Below are positions 25,735 to 34,737 of a stretch of 64,000 bases of DNA, piece by piece. Source of the stretch: Aeromicrobium phragmitis (GTDB lineage: Bacteria; Actinomycetota; Actinomycetes; Propionibacteriales; Nocardioidaceae); the NCBI RefSeq assembly GCF_003674095.1, contig NZ_RDBF01000012.1, positions 1 to 64,000 on the forward strand, written 5' to 3'. Position numbers and translations under genes: made by a program. The notes under the pieces were generated by a model, which ran no database searches, was not told where the DNA came from, and worked only from the letters and a program-made list of their open reading frames with translations. Position 1 is the first letter of the stretch. Each line of letters begins with the position of its first letter.

Positions 25735-26369
25735 TGAGGACACTTCTCGTGGCGCGGAGTTTCGGGATCACGTTGGTGCTGACGGCCGCCGCAACTGCCT
25801 ACTGCGCGCTCTGGCCTGGTTCGGGGGTCGTCGTGGAGATCTGGTTCGGCCACCCGCCCCGGGGTGCGAACTCTTACGAGCTGGCGGCCGTGCTGCTGTC
25901 GATCGCGTTGCCCCTGGTATCGCTGAACTCCCTCGGACTGGCCGAGCACGACGCCATCGGTGAAGCACGGGTGCCATTGCTCGCGCACAGCGTGGTCCTA
26001 CTCGTACTTCCGCTCGTGCCGTTCGTCGCCTTCTACGCCCGTGTCCGACTCGACGGATCCGCCACCGACCTGCCTCATCCCGCAGGGATGCTCGCAACAC
26101 TGCTCGTGTACTCCGCCGTCGCCGCGATCCTCATCCGGCTCCTCGGCCCGTTATTCGGGGGAGCGGCCGTTCTCGTCTTGTACGTCGGCGTCGTGCTTGC
26201 GCAGCACTACTTCGGCTCGTCGTGGCTCGGTGGTGTCGTTTCGACGTCGCTCGACTGGCAGACCAACCCAGCGCTGCTTCTTGTGGTGATGGTCGGAGCG
26301 CTCACGGTCAATGCACGCACGCGCGGCACTCTGGGCCGCCGTCTGCTGATACATGCCGGAAACCGATAG
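25731..26369 (+). CDS. Second membrane subunit of the ABC module
   Basis: The 212-residue protein starts at an ATG overlapping the previous stop by 4 bases. It has about six hydrophobic helices and no soluble domain (FGITLVLTAAATAYCALWP, LLAHSVVLLVLPLVPFVAFY, GAAVLVLYVGVVLAQHYF). It is not recognisable by itself; position and topology suggest the partner permease of the preceding protein. Confidence 0.7.
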   Translation: MMRTLLVARSFGITLVLTAAATAYCALWPGSGVVVEIWFGHPPRGANSYELAAVLLSIALPLVSLNSLGLAEHDAIGEARVPLLAHSVVLLVLPLVPFVAFYARVRLDGSATDLPHPAGMLATLLVYSAVAAILIRLLGPLFGGAAVLVLYVGVVLAQHYFGSSWLGGVVSTSLDWQTNPALLLVVMVGALTVNARTRGTLGRRLLIHAGNR

Positions 26370-26395
26370 GGACCGCCCTGTACTCGCGCGATCAG

Positions 26396-26710
26396 GTCAG
26401 CGACTCGAAGAGCATGACGATGAGCCCTTCGGGTCCGCGGATGTAGCAGAGGCGGAAGACGTCCCGGTAGTTCACGACGTCACGCAGCGCGGCTCGTAGC
26501 TCTGCTCGCGAAGGCGGGCGAGTTCGGCGTTCGAGGTCGTCGACCTCGAACGACACGCGATGCAAGCCGAGCGTGTTCGGCGGGATTGTCGTTGGTGTCG
26601 CCCGTGGACTCGCGGTGCAGGTACTGCCTGAGTTCGAGGCGGCCATGGCCGTCCGGGGTCTGCGGCATGGCGATCGTGCTGCGCACCTCGTCGAGCCCGA
26701 CGGCGTCGTC
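26396..26710 (-). pseudogene. Frameshifted glyoxalase-fold (VOC) gene, copy B
   Basis: Pieces of one VOC protein occur in three frames on the minus strand: VGLDEVRSTIAMPQTPDGHGRL, then NTLGLHRVSFEVDDLE, then NAELARLREQ, then VVNYRDVFRLCYIRGPEGLIV and a stop (only parts quoted are contiguous within each frame). At least two frameshifts separate them, so the gene is dead. It resembles the remnant at 23500-23650. Confidence 0.75.
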
Positions 26711-26751
26711 GACCGGCGGTTGGACCCGCGTGGGAACCCGTCGCCGACGGG

Positions 26752-27060
26752 TCAGTCGGTGTTCTGCACGGCAAAGTCCGTGCCCTGGCTGGGGTCGGTC
26801 GGCGTGCCCCGGTCGCGGTCCGGCAGGAACGAGCCGAGGAAGAAACACACGGTCAGACCCGCGAGCACGTACCCGACGATCAAGGCCGGGTGAGTCGGCC
26901 CGACGCCGAGCAACAGCGCGACGGCGCCAGCGATCGCCAGAGCCAGGAAGAGGCACCCGAGCGCGAACCGGTAGATCGCCATGCCGCTGTACTGCGGCGA
27001 GTCGCCGACGCGGTACGTTGACTGCTCCGGCTCTCGGCCGAATCTCGGTGTGCGAGTCAT
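26752..27060 (-). CDS. Small membrane protein
   Basis: The 102-residue product has a polar N-terminus, two hydrophobic helices (YRFALGCLFLALAIAGAVAL and ALIVGYVLAGLTVCFFLG) and a short polar tail. No family is recognised. It starts 21 bases downstream of the typA stop on the same strand, so it may be read with typA. Confidence 0.6.
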   Translation of the reverse strand: MTRTPRFGREPEQSTYRVGDSPQYSGMAIYRFALGCLFLALAIAGAVALLLGVGPTHPALIVGYVLAGLTVCFFLGSFLPDRDRGTPTDPSQGTDFAVQNTD

Positions 27061-27081
27061 CGCGCTCAGGCTAGCGCGAGG

Positions 27082-28947
27082 TCAGCTTCGCTTGCGGGCG
27101 GCGCGGGCGCGCTCGCCCGAGTCGAGGATGACCTTGCGGATACGCACGTTGCTCGGCGTGATCTCGACGCACTCGTCCTCGCGGCAGAACTCCAGCGACT
27201 GCTCGAGTGACAGCTTCTTCGGCGGAATCAGCTTCTCGAAGTTGTCGGCGGTCGACGAGCGCACGTTGGTCTGCTTCTTCTCCTTGGTGATGTTGACGTC
27301 CATGTCGTCATCACGGGAGTTCTCGCCGACGATCATGCCCTCGTACACCTCGGTGCCCGGGTCGATGAACAGCGTGCCGCGTTCCTGCAGGCTGGTCATC
27401 GCGTACGACGACGCCGCGCCGGCGCGGTCGGCGACGAGCGAGCCCGACGGGCGCGTCGAGATCTCGCCGTGCCACGGCTCGTAGCCCTCGAACACGTGGT
27501 GCGCGATACCGGTGCCGCGGGTGTCGGTGAGGAACTCGGTGCGGAAGCCGATCAGTCCGCGCGACGGCACCAGGAACTCCATCCGGACCCAGCCCGTGCC
27601 GTGGTTGATCATCTGCTCCATGCGGCCCTTGCGCACGGCCAGCAGTTGCGTGACGGTGCCGAGGTACTCCTCGGGCGTGTCGATCGTCAGCCGCTCGACC
27701 GGCTCGTGCAGCTTGCCGTCGATCTGCTTGGTGACCACCTGCGGCTTGCCGACGGTCAGCTCGTAGCCTTCTCGGCGCATCTGCTCGACGAGGATCGCCA
27801 GCGCGAGCTCGCCGCGGCCCTGGACCTCCCACGCGTCGGGACGGTCGGTGGGCAGCACACGGATCGACACGTTGCCGATCAGCTCGCTGTCGAGCCGATC
27901 CTTCACGAGGCGGGCGGTGACCTTGGTGCCCTTCTCGCGGCCGGCGAGCGGCGAGGTGTTGGTGCCGATCGTCATCGAGATCGCCGGCTCGTCGACGGTG
28001 ATCAGCGGCAGCGCGATCGGGTTGTCCGGGTCGGCGAGCGTCTCGCCGATCATGATCTCGGACATGCCGGCGATGGCGACGATGTCGCCCGGGCCGGCCT
28101 GCTCACCCGGCTTGCGCTCCAGCGCCTCGGTGATGAGCAGCTCGGTGACCTTCACCCGGTCGACCGAACCGTCGCGCTTCATCCACGCGACCTGCTGCCC
28201 CTTCTTCAGCACGCCGTTCTTGACGCGGACGAGGGCGAGGCGGCCGAGGAACGGCGAGGAGTCGAGGTTGGTGACGTGCGCCTGCAGCGGAGCGTCCGCG
28301 TCGTACTCCGGCGCCGGGACGTGCTCCATGATCGTCTGGAACAGCGGGATGAGGTTGTCGTTGTTTGGCAGACCACCGTCGGCCGGCTGCTCGAGCGAGG
28401 CGCGGCCGGCCTTCGCCGAGGCGTACACGACGGGGAAGTCGAGAGCGTCGTCGTCGGCGTCCTCGGGCAGCAGGTCCATGAACAGGTCGTACGTCTCGTT
28501 GACGACCTCGGCGATGCGCGCGTCCGGCCGGTCGACCTTGTTGACGACGAGGATCACCGGCATCTTCGCGGTCAGCGCCTTGCGCAGCACGAAGCGCGTC
28601 TGCGGCAGCGGACCCTCGGACGCGTCGACCAGCAGCACGACGGCGTCGACCATCGACAGGCCGCGCTCCACCTCGCCACCGAAGTCGGCGTGGCCGGGGG
28701 TGTCGATGATGTTGATCGTCACGCCGCCGTCCGACCCGGGGCCCTGGTAGCGGACCGCGGTGTTCTTGGCGAGGATCGTGATCCCCTTCTCGCGTTCGAG
28801 GTCGCCCGAGTCCATCACCCGCTCGGTGACCTCCTCGTGCTCCGCGTACGCGCCCTGCTGCTGGAGCATGGCGTCGACGAGGGTGGTCTTGCCATGGTCG
28901 ACGTGGGCGACGATGGCGACGTTACGAAGGTCAGAGCGTGTGGGCAC
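27082..28947 (-). CDS. typA: Translational GTPase TypA/BipA
   Basis: The 621-residue protein is full length for TypA. G1 is [10 protein letters not shown]3 DTPGHADF and G4 NKVDRPDAR. Then follow the beta-barrel domain ([19 protein letters not shown]), the EF-G domain III/V-like part ([21 protein letters not shown]) and the TypA-specific C-terminal domain ending [10 protein letters not shown]. TypA binds the ribosome and aids large-subunit assembly and growth under stress. A small membrane protein gene follows on the same strand. Confidence 0.97.
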   Translation of the reverse strand: MPTRSDLRNVAIVAHVDHGKTTLVDAMLQQQGAYAEHEEVTERVMDSGDLEREKGITILAKNTAVRYQGPGSDGGVTINIIDTPGHADFGGEVERGLSMVDAVVLLVDASEGPLPQTRFVLRKALTAKMPVILVVNKVDRPDARIAEVVNETYDLFMDLLPEDADDDALDFPVVYASAKAGRASLEQPADGGLPNNDNLIPLFQTIMEHVPAPEYDADAPLQAHVTNLDSSPFLGRLALVRVKNGVLKKGQQVAWMKRDGSVDRVKVTELLITEALERKPGEQAGPGDIVAIAGMSEIMIGETLADPDNPIALPLITVDEPAISMTIGTNTSPLAGREKGTKVTARLVKDRLDSELIGNVSIRVLPTDRPDAWEVQGRGELALAILVEQMRREGYELTVGKPQVVTKQIDGKLHEPVERLTIDTPEEYLGTVTQLLAVRKGRMEQMINHGTGWVRMEFLVPSRGLIGFRTEFLTDTRGTGIAHHVFEGYEPWHGEISTRPSGSLVADRAGAASSYAMTSLQERGTLFIDPGTEVYEGMIVGENSRDDDMDVNITKEKKQTNVRSSTADNFEKLIPPKKLSLEQSLEFCREDECVEITPSNVRIRKVILDSGERARAARKRS

Positions 28948-29023
28948 CGGGAAATCCTATGCGAAGTGTCGAAATTCCCCGCGTCGGTCCGTCATCGTGG
29001 TGACCAACGATGGAAGGACAAGC

Positions 29024-29386
29024 ATGGCAACGCAGTATCTGATCGCCCTCCCCGGCGACGAGGACGTCTGGGAGCAGATGGGACCGGAAGAACGCGAGAA
29101 GGTGTTCGACCGGCACCGGGAGTTCTCCGAACAGCTCGCCGCCAGAGGCCACGAGATCACCGGCGGCGCCGAGCTTGAGCACTCCAAGCACGCCAAAGTC
29201 GTGCGCGCCGAGGGCTCCGGACACGTCGTCACCGACGGCCCCTACGCCGAGACCACCGAGCAGCTGAGCGGCTTCTACATCGTGGCCAGCGACGACCTCG
29301 ACGACCTGCTCGACGTCTGCAAGCTCATGACCTTCAACGGCGGCGTCGTGGAGGTGCGTCGGTTGGTGGACGAGTCCGGATCGTGA
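29024..29386 (+). CDS. DGPF (YCII-related) protein paired with an ECF42 sigma factor
   Basis: The ATG at 29024 follows GGAAGGAC and gives 120 residues. The family motif appears as VTDGPYAETTEQLSGFYIV near residue 69-87, with the alpha-beta fold of YCII/DGPF proteins. Genes of this kind commonly stand next to ECF42 sigma factors. Here the GTG start of the sigma gene overlaps its stop by 4 bases. The biochemical role of DGPF proteins is unknown. Confidence 0.88.
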   Translation: MATQYLIALPGDEDVWEQMGPEEREKVFDRHREFSEQLAARGHEITGGAELEHSKHAKVVRAEGSGHVVTDGPYAETTEQLSGFYIVASDDLDDLLDVCKLMTFNGGVVEVRRLVDESGS

Positions 29387-30612
29387 CGACCGAGGACGCA
29401 GTCGAGGAGGCGTGGCGCGAGCACTGGCCACGGCTCCTCGCTCTCCTCACCGCGCGGTTCGAACGCGTCGACCTCGCCGAGGACGCGTTGGCTGAGGCAT
29501 TCGCCCGAGCCGCGCGCCGGTGGCCGACCGACGGTGTGCCCGCCTCGCCGGTCGCCTGGCTGCACCGGGTCGCCCAGCGCGAGGTGATCGACCGGCTGCG
29601 TAGCGAGGTCAGCGCGCACCGGGCCGCCGCGCGGATCGCCGAGGACCTCGCGCAGCGCGTCGATCCCGGCGAGCCCCAGCTCGAGGCCGTCGCGGACGAC
29701 ATGCTGCGGCTGGTCTTCCTCGCCTGCCATCCGGCGTTGCCGCCGCACGCGCAGACCGCACTGGCGTTGCGGTGGGTGCTGGGCCTGCCCACGACGGAGA
29801 TCGCGCGGTTGTTCGCGGTCGCACCGACCGCGATGTCCGCGCGCCTCACCCGGGCGCGCCAGCGCGCTGCCGCCGAGCCGCGCGCGTTCGAGCTGCCCAC
29901 CGGAGCGGCACTCGACGACCGCGTGGAGGGCGTCCTTCGCACGGCCCACCTGCTGTTCACGTCCGGGTATGCGCCGTCCGAGGGCACGGAAGTGGTCCGG
30001 CCCGAGGTCTGCGCGGAAGCCATACGCCTGGTCGCCGTCGTCGACGACCTCCTGCCCGGACGCGCCGACGTGCAAGCCCTACGGTCGCTCGTGGAACTGC
30101 AGCACGCCAGGCGCGACGCTCGTGCGGACGCGGCGGGCGACTTCGTGCTGCTCGCCGAGCAGGACCGTCGGCGCTGGCGACACGACGAGATCGCCCGGGC
30201 CATGGAGCGGCTGCTCGCCCTCGGCCCGTCCGCCGGCTTCGCCGAGGAGCTGCGGCTCCAAGCGCTGATCGCGGCCGTCCACGCAGTGGCGCTCCATCCT
30301 GACGAGACCGACTGGCCGCTGGCGCTGACGTTCTACGACCGACTGCTCGCGCTCAGCGGTGAGGATCGGGTGGTGCGGCTCAATCGAGCCGTCGCTGTCG
30401 CACGCGTCCACGGCGCGGCGCAGGCGCTCACCGAGTTGGGGATGCTCGACCCACGGGATCATCGGACGGCCGGTGCGCTCGCCGAGTTGCATGCCGAGGC
30501 CGGAAACCCGGAGCTGGCCGCGGCGCTGTTCACCTCTGCCGCGCACTGGTGCGCCTGCGACCCCGTTCGCCGCCACTACCAACGACGAGCCCGCGAGATC
30601 ACGACGGCCTGA
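29383..30612 (+). CDS. ECF42-type RNA polymerase sigma factor
   Basis: The 409-residue protein has sigma region 2 (EEAWREHWPRLLALLTARF, VAWLHRVAQREVIDRLRS) in the first 80 residues and sigma region 4 near 120-165 (LRWVLGLPTTEIARLFAVA, then SARLTRARQR). The remaining ~240 residues form a helical, TPR-like extension (LFTSGYAPSEG, RLNRAVAVARVHG, ALFTSAAHWCACDPVRRHY). Such an extension and the coupled DGPF gene define ECF group 42, which lacks a classic anti-sigma factor. The extension is thought to be needed for activity. Targets are likely other DGPF genes, none of which is seen nearby. Confidence 0.9.
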   Translation: MTTEDAVEEAWREHWPRLLALLTARFERVDLAEDALAEAFARAARRWPTDGVPASPVAWLHRVAQREVIDRLRSEVSAHRAAARIAEDLAQRVDPGEPQLEAVADDMLRLVFLACHPALPPHAQTALALRWVLGLPTTEIARLFAVAPTAMSARLTRARQRAAAEPRAFELPTGAALDDRVEGVLRTAHLLFTSGYAPSEGTEVVRPEVCAEAIRLVAVVDDLLPGRADVQALRSLVELQHARRDARADAAGDFVLLAEQDRRRWRHDEIARAMERLLALGPSAGFAEELRLQALIAAVHAVALHPDETDWPLALTFYDRLLALSGEDRVVRLNRAVAVARVHGAAQALTELGMLDPRDHRTAGALAELHAEAGNPELAAALFTSAAHWCACDPVRRHYQRRAREITTA

Positions 30613-30619
30613 CGCTGTG

Positions 30620-30782
30620 GGTGGTCGAGTAGCGGCGAGCTCTGCGAGCGGCGTATCGAGACCGGCTGACGCGACGTGGTCTCGATACGGCCCTCGTTCC
30701 TCGGGCCTACTCGACCACCTATGGAACGGCTCGGGCCTACTCGACCACCTATGGAACGGCTCGGGGCTGCTCGACCACCTAT
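30620..30782. repeat. Dispersed repeat with a 30-bp tandem end
   Basis: One repeat copy (GGTGGTCGAGTAG...CGTATCGAGACC) and an inverted half copy lie after the ECF42 gene. The last part is a tandem: the 30-base unit TCGGGCCTACTCGACCACCT plus ATGGAACGGC occurs at 30701-30730 and 30731-30760, and a diverged partial copy reaches 30780. Confidence 0.85.
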
Positions 30783-30813
30783 CAACGTTGCGCTGTGGTA
30801 ATCATCACGGAGA

Positions 30814-30839
30814 CGCAACAGTTGCGCGGGCGTTAGTAT
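30814..30839 (+). promoter_or_regulatory. marR promoter region: palindrome and -10 element
   Basis: CGCAACAGTTGCG (30814-30826) is a perfect palindrome with 6-bp arms. TAGTAT (30834-30839) is a good -10 element only 6 bases before the GTG of the marR gene, which predicts a nearly leaderless mRNA. The palindrome is placed where a MarR repressor would block the promoter. Confidence 0.55.
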
Positions 30840-30845
30840 CTTGCG

Positions 30846-31310
30846 GTGACTTCCTCAGACCCGCGCACGGCCGCTTTCGCGGACCTCGAGGCCTTCCTCG
30901 GTCGGGTCTTCATCAACGCCGAGTCGGAGGCCTACGAGGTCTTCCTCGCGATGGACCTGTCCTTCTCGCAGGCCCGCACGTTGTTCACGCTCGCGCAGAC
31001 CGACGGTCCGCTCGCCATCGGTGACATCGCCAAGCTGGTGTCACTCTCGGTCGCGGCCGCCGGTCGTAACGTCGACCAGCTCGTCAAGCTCGGGCTCGTC
31101 GAGCGCACCGAGTGCGACCAGGACAGGCGCGTCAAGATCGTCGCCCTCACCGACAAAGGCGTCGAACTCGCCCGCGCACATCTGGACGCCAAGCGTGACT
31201 CCGTGCGCCACATGCTCGACCGACTCGACCTCGATCAGTGCGAGCGCCTCAGCGAGGCCCTCGCGCCCCTGCTCGCCCTCACGAAAGAGGACCTGTATGA
31301 CCAGCACTGA
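30846..31310 (+). CDS. MarR-family transcriptional regulator
   Basis: The 154-residue protein uses a GTG start. The winged helix-turn-helix spans roughly residues 35-110 (SQARTLFTLAQTDGPLAIGD, IAKLVSLSVAAAGRNVDQLV, then VERTECDQDRRVKIVALTDKG), with the conserved Asp-x-Arg wing. Terminal helices for dimerisation follow. It overlaps the start of an MFS exporter gene by 14 bases; MarR repressors commonly control such exporters and their own gene, releasing DNA when a toxic compound binds. Confidence 0.92.
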   Translation: MTSSDPRTAAFADLEAFLGRVFINAESEAYEVFLAMDLSFSQARTLFTLAQTDGPLAIGDIAKLVSLSVAAAGRNVDQLVKLGLVERTECDQDRRVKIVALTDKGVELARAHLDAKRDSVRHMLDRLDLDQCERLSEALAPLLALTKEDLYDQH

Positions 31311-32859
31311 GCTGCCTGAATACCCCGAGAAGATCGACTCCGCAGTCCTCAAGATCGCCGGTGTCGTCGTTCTCGGTTCGATCATGTCGATCCTCGACAT
31401 CACCGTGGTCAACGTCGCGCTGCCGACGTTCATGACCGACCTGAACGTCCAGAACTACTCCACCGTGGCCTGGACCGTCACCGCCTACACGCTCGCGCTC
31501 GCGACCGTCATCCCGCTGACCGGCTGGGCCGCCGATCGCTTCGGTACCAAGCGTCTCTACTTGCTCGCGCTCGCGCTGTTCACCGCCGGGTCCGTGCTGT
31601 GTGCGGCAGCGCAGAGCATCGAGGCGCTGATCGCGTTCCGTGTCGTGCAAGGTCTCGGCGGCGGCATGCTCATGCCGCTCGGCATGACGATCTTGACCCG
31701 GGCGGCCGGCCCGCAGCGGATGGGCCGCCTCATGGCGATCCTCGGTGTGCCGATGTTGCTGGGCCCGATCCTCGGCCCGATCCTCGGCGGCTGGCTGATC
31801 GACCACGCCACGTGGCACTGGATCTTCCTCATCAACCTGCCGCTCGGCGTCGCCGCGCTCGTCTATTCGTGGGTCGTCCTGCCCAAGGACACCCCGCAGC
31901 CGGGCGAGTCGTTCGACTTCCTCGGCATGCTGATGATGTCGCCCGGCCTGGCGCTGTTCCTCTACGGCGTCTCGTCGATTCCCGACGAGGGAACGATGGC
32001 CGCTCCCAAGGTGTGGGCCACGATGCTCGCCGGCGGCCTGCTGGTGCTCGCGTTCATCGCTTACTCGTTCAAGCCCCAGCACCCGCTGCTGGATCTGCGA
32101 CTGTTCCGCAACTACAACCTGTCGATCTCGACGCTCACGATGTTCCTGTTCGCCGCGGCGTTCTTCGGCGGGCTGCTGCTGGTGCCCACGTACTTCCAGC
32201 AGGTCCGGATGGAGACGCCGTTCGACGCCGGGCTCCTGGTGGCTCCCCAGGGCATCGGCGCGATGCTGACGATGCCGATCGCCGGCGCCCTCGTCGACCG
32301 CTTCCCGGTCGGTCGCATCGTGCCGGTCGGGCTCGCACTCATCTGCGCCGGCATGTTCGGCTTGACCCGGGTCGAGGCCGACACCTCGTACCCGTACCTC
32401 ATCGGCGTGCTGTTCGTGATGGGCCTCGGCATGGGCGCGACGATGATGCCGCTGATGACGTCGGCGCTGCGGACGCTCGCCAACCATGAGGTCGCGCGCG
32501 GCTCGACGCTGCTCAACATCACGCAGCAGGTCGCCAGTTCGGTCGGTGTCGCGATCATCTCGGTCGTGCTGACCAACCAGCAGAAGAGCTCGGACGCCGT
32601 GTCCGCCGCCCGGGCCCTCGCCGAGGCCGAGCGCACGGGCGAGCAACCGCCGTCCGCGGTGCTGCAGTACGTCCAGTCGGTGGGCGATCAGTTCGAGAAG
32701 CTCGTGTCGCAGGAGGCGGCCGCCGCGTTCGCCCACAGCTTCTGGATCGCCTTCGCGCTCTGCGTGGTGACCTTCGTGGCCACGCTCTTCCTGCCCAAGA
32801 AGCGCGAGGCGAGCCACCTGCTGGACGACGAGGGCAAGCCGCCCGTCGTCATCCACTGA
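31297..32859 (+). CDS. MFS drug exporter, DHA2 (EmrB/QacA) type
   Basis: The ATG at 31297 overlaps the end of marR; the product has 520 residues and about fourteen helices. Family marks are SILDITVVNVALPTF in helix 1, WTVTAYTLALATVIPLTGW, ADRFGTKRLY after helix 2 and VVQGLGGGMLMPLGMTIL. The DHA2 group expels lipophilic cations and other drugs using the proton gradient. It is cotranscribed with its likely repressor and ends at a strong terminator. Confidence 0.92.
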   Translation: MTSTELPEYPEKIDSAVLKIAGVVVLGSIMSILDITVVNVALPTFMTDLNVQNYSTVAWTVTAYTLALATVIPLTGWAADRFGTKRLYLLALALFTAGSVLCAAAQSIEALIAFRVVQGLGGGMLMPLGMTILTRAAGPQRMGRLMAILGVPMLLGPILGPILGGWLIDHATWHWIFLINLPLGVAALVYSWVVLPKDTPQPGESFDFLGMLMMSPGLALFLYGVSSIPDEGTMAAPKVWATMLAGGLLVLAFIAYSFKPQHPLLDLRLFRNYNLSISTLTMFLFAAAFFGGLLLVPTYFQQVRMETPFDAGLLVAPQGIGAMLTMPIAGALVDRFPVGRIVPVGLALICAGMFGLTRVEADTSYPYLIGVLFVMGLGMGATMMPLMTSALRTLANHEVARGSTLLNITQQVASSVGVAIISVVLTNQQKSSDAVSAARALAEAERTGEQPPSAVLQYVQSVGDQFEKLVSQEAAAAFAHSFWIAFALCVVTFVATLFLPKKREASHLLDDEGKPPVVIH

Positions 32860-32868
32860 GAACACGAC

Positions 32869-32902
32869 AAAGGCCCCGGCGCTGGTGCAGCGCCGGGGCC
32901 TT
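32869..32902. terminator. Bidirectional terminator between MFS exporter and BCCT genes
   Basis: AAAGGCCCCGGCGCTG and CAGCGCCGGGGCCTT form a stem of about 15 bp around a 3- to 4-base loop. It lies 10 bases after the stop of the exporter gene and 9 bases beyond the stop of the convergent BCCT gene, so it can serve both. Confidence 0.85.
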
Positions 32903-32910
32903 CGTCACGT

Positions 32911-34656
32911 TCACCGGGAGGTGGTGGTGCCCCCGGTGTCGTCGCCGTCACCGTCGGACTGCTCGGCGTCGTACTCGTCGATCGCGCTCGAGATGCGCTC
33001 ATCGACCTGTTCGCCGAAGTGATCCTCGAAGTTCTCCGAGATCGTGTCGACCACCTGCGACGTGACCGCCGGTGTCACCCGCTCGGTCAACTCGAGCTGC
33101 CACTCACGTTCGCGCGCCCGCCGGCTGAGGCGGCGAATCTCCCGGTACTCCGACTTGAGCGCCTTGTAGGTGGCGAAACACATCGCGATCATCACGATGC
33201 TGAACGGCACGGCGGTGAGGATCGCGCCGGTCTGCAGCGCCACCAGTCCGCCGGCCAAGAGCAGGCCGATCGCCACGCCGCCCTCGAGGAAGGCCCACAT
33301 CACGCGACTCCAGGTCGGCGGCTCCTGGTGTCCGTTGTGCGCGAGCATGTCGACCACGAGCGAACCGGAGTCCGACGAGGTCACGAAGAAGATGATGATC
33401 ATGACGATCGCGATGACGGACAACACGGAGCTGAGTGGGAGGTTTCCGAGCATCTCGAACAGCGCGTTCTCGCTCGTCACGCTGCCGTCCTCATTGGTGA
33501 GGTTCTCGCCGTTCATCTGCTGATAGATGGCGCTGCCGCCCATGACCGTGAACCACGCCATGGTGACGAGGACGGGCACGAGCAGGACGCCCGAGACGAA
33601 CTCGCGCACCGTGCGGCCACGGGAGATCCGCGCGATGAACAGGCCGACGAACGGCGACCAGGAAATCCACCAGCCCCAGTAGAACGTGGTCCAGGCGGCC
33701 TGCCATTCGATGCCGGCCTCACCCGTGAGCGCGCTGGTGTTGAAGCTCATCGGCACGAGGTTGAACAGGTAGTTGCCGATGTTCTGGACGAAGTCACGCA
33801 GCAGGAACAGCGTCGGACCGAGGGCCAGGATCGCGATCAGGAAGACGCCGGCCAGACCGAGGTTGGCGTTGGAGAGCCACTTGATGCCCTTGCCGACGCC
33901 GCTGACCACCGAGAGGGTCGCGACCAGTGTGATGGCCAGAATGAGCGCGACGAGCTGCCAGTCGAACACCTCGTCGATCACACCGAGGCTCACGAGGCCG
34001 GCGGAGATCTGCTGAACGCCGAGGCCGAGCGACGTCGCGACGCCCGCGATGGTGCCGACGATGGCCACGACGTCGATGATGTCGCCGACCCAGCCCTTGA
34101 CCCGGTCGCCGAGCAGCGGCTCCAGCGCCCAGCGCAACGAGACCGGCCGCCCCTTGCGGTGGATCGCGTACGCCAACGCCAGGCCCACCACGACGTAGAT
34201 CGCCCAGGCGTGGAAGCCCCAGTGCAGGAAGACCTGCGACATCGCCGAGTTGACCAACTGACCGTCGGTGCCGCTCACGCCGGGTTTGGGGTCGACGAAG
34301 AAGGTCAGCGGCTCGGCGGCGCCCCAGAACACCAGTCCGATGCCCATGCCGGCCGCGAAGAGCATGGAGAACCAGGCAAAGATGCCGAACTCCGGCTCAT
34401 CGTCGTCCTTGCCGAGCACGATGTCACCGAAGCGACCCGCGCCCATCCAGATCGCGAAGATCACGAAACCGGACACGATGAGGACGTAGTACCAGCCGAG
34501 GCCGCGCACCACCGTGTCCTGCAGCGTGCTCATGACATTCCCGGTCGCGTCGGGGAAGCCGACGCTGATCGCTACGACGACCGCGAGGAAGCCGAGCGCC
34601 GGGTAGAAAACGCCACGCCGCAGCCGCGGTGCGTCGTCCGTCGAGGTCGATGCCAC
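32911..34656 (-). CDS. BCCT-family transporter (betaine/choline/carnitine)
   Basis: The start is a GTG at 34654-34656 with AAGGAG six bases before it; this gives 581 residues. The twelve-helix core holds GMGIGLVFWGAAEPL and the signature FYWGWWISWSPFVGLFIARI, whose Trp residues bind trimethylammonium groups. The C-terminal ~75 residues form a hydrophilic, acidic tail (EQVDERISSAIDEYDAEQSD), a place where some BCCT proteins sense osmotic stress. It probably imports glycine betaine or choline with sodium or protons. The precise substrate is unknown. Confidence 0.92.
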   Translation of the reverse strand: MASTSTDDAPRLRRGVFYPALGFLAVVVAISVGFPDATGNVMSTLQDTVVRGLGWYYVLIVSGFVIFAIWMGAGRFGDIVLGKDDDEPEFGIFAWFSMLFAAGMGIGLVFWGAAEPLTFFVDPKPGVSGTDGQLVNSAMSQVFLHWGFHAWAIYVVVGLALAYAIHRKGRPVSLRWALEPLLGDRVKGWVGDIIDVVAIVGTIAGVATSLGLGVQQISAGLVSLGVIDEVFDWQLVALILAITLVATLSVVSGVGKGIKWLSNANLGLAGVFLIAILALGPTLFLLRDFVQNIGNYLFNLVPMSFNTSALTGEAGIEWQAAWTTFYWGWWISWSPFVGLFIARISRGRTVREFVSGVLLVPVLVTMAWFTVMGGSAIYQQMNGENLTNEDGSVTSENALFEMLGNLPLSSVLSVIAIVMIIIFFVTSSDSGSLVVDMLAHNGHQEPPTWSRVMWAFLEGGVAIGLLLAGGLVALQTGAILTAVPFSIVMIAMCFATYKALKSEYREIRRLSRRAREREWQLELTERVTPAVTSQVVDTISENFEDHFGEQVDERISSAIDEYDAEQSDGDGDDTGGTTTSR

Positions 34657-34737
34657 TGTCAACTCCTTGCATTGGGGAGTAACTGCCAACCCAACACTGT
34701 GTCAGCGAGCGCCGCCGCAGGCAAACGGACGTACTCG

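Noticed and set aside
30701-30782. Possible CRISPR array because of the 30-bp repeated unit
   Set aside because: The units are directly adjacent without spacers and no cas genes exist nearby; it is a tandem duplication of a repeat end.
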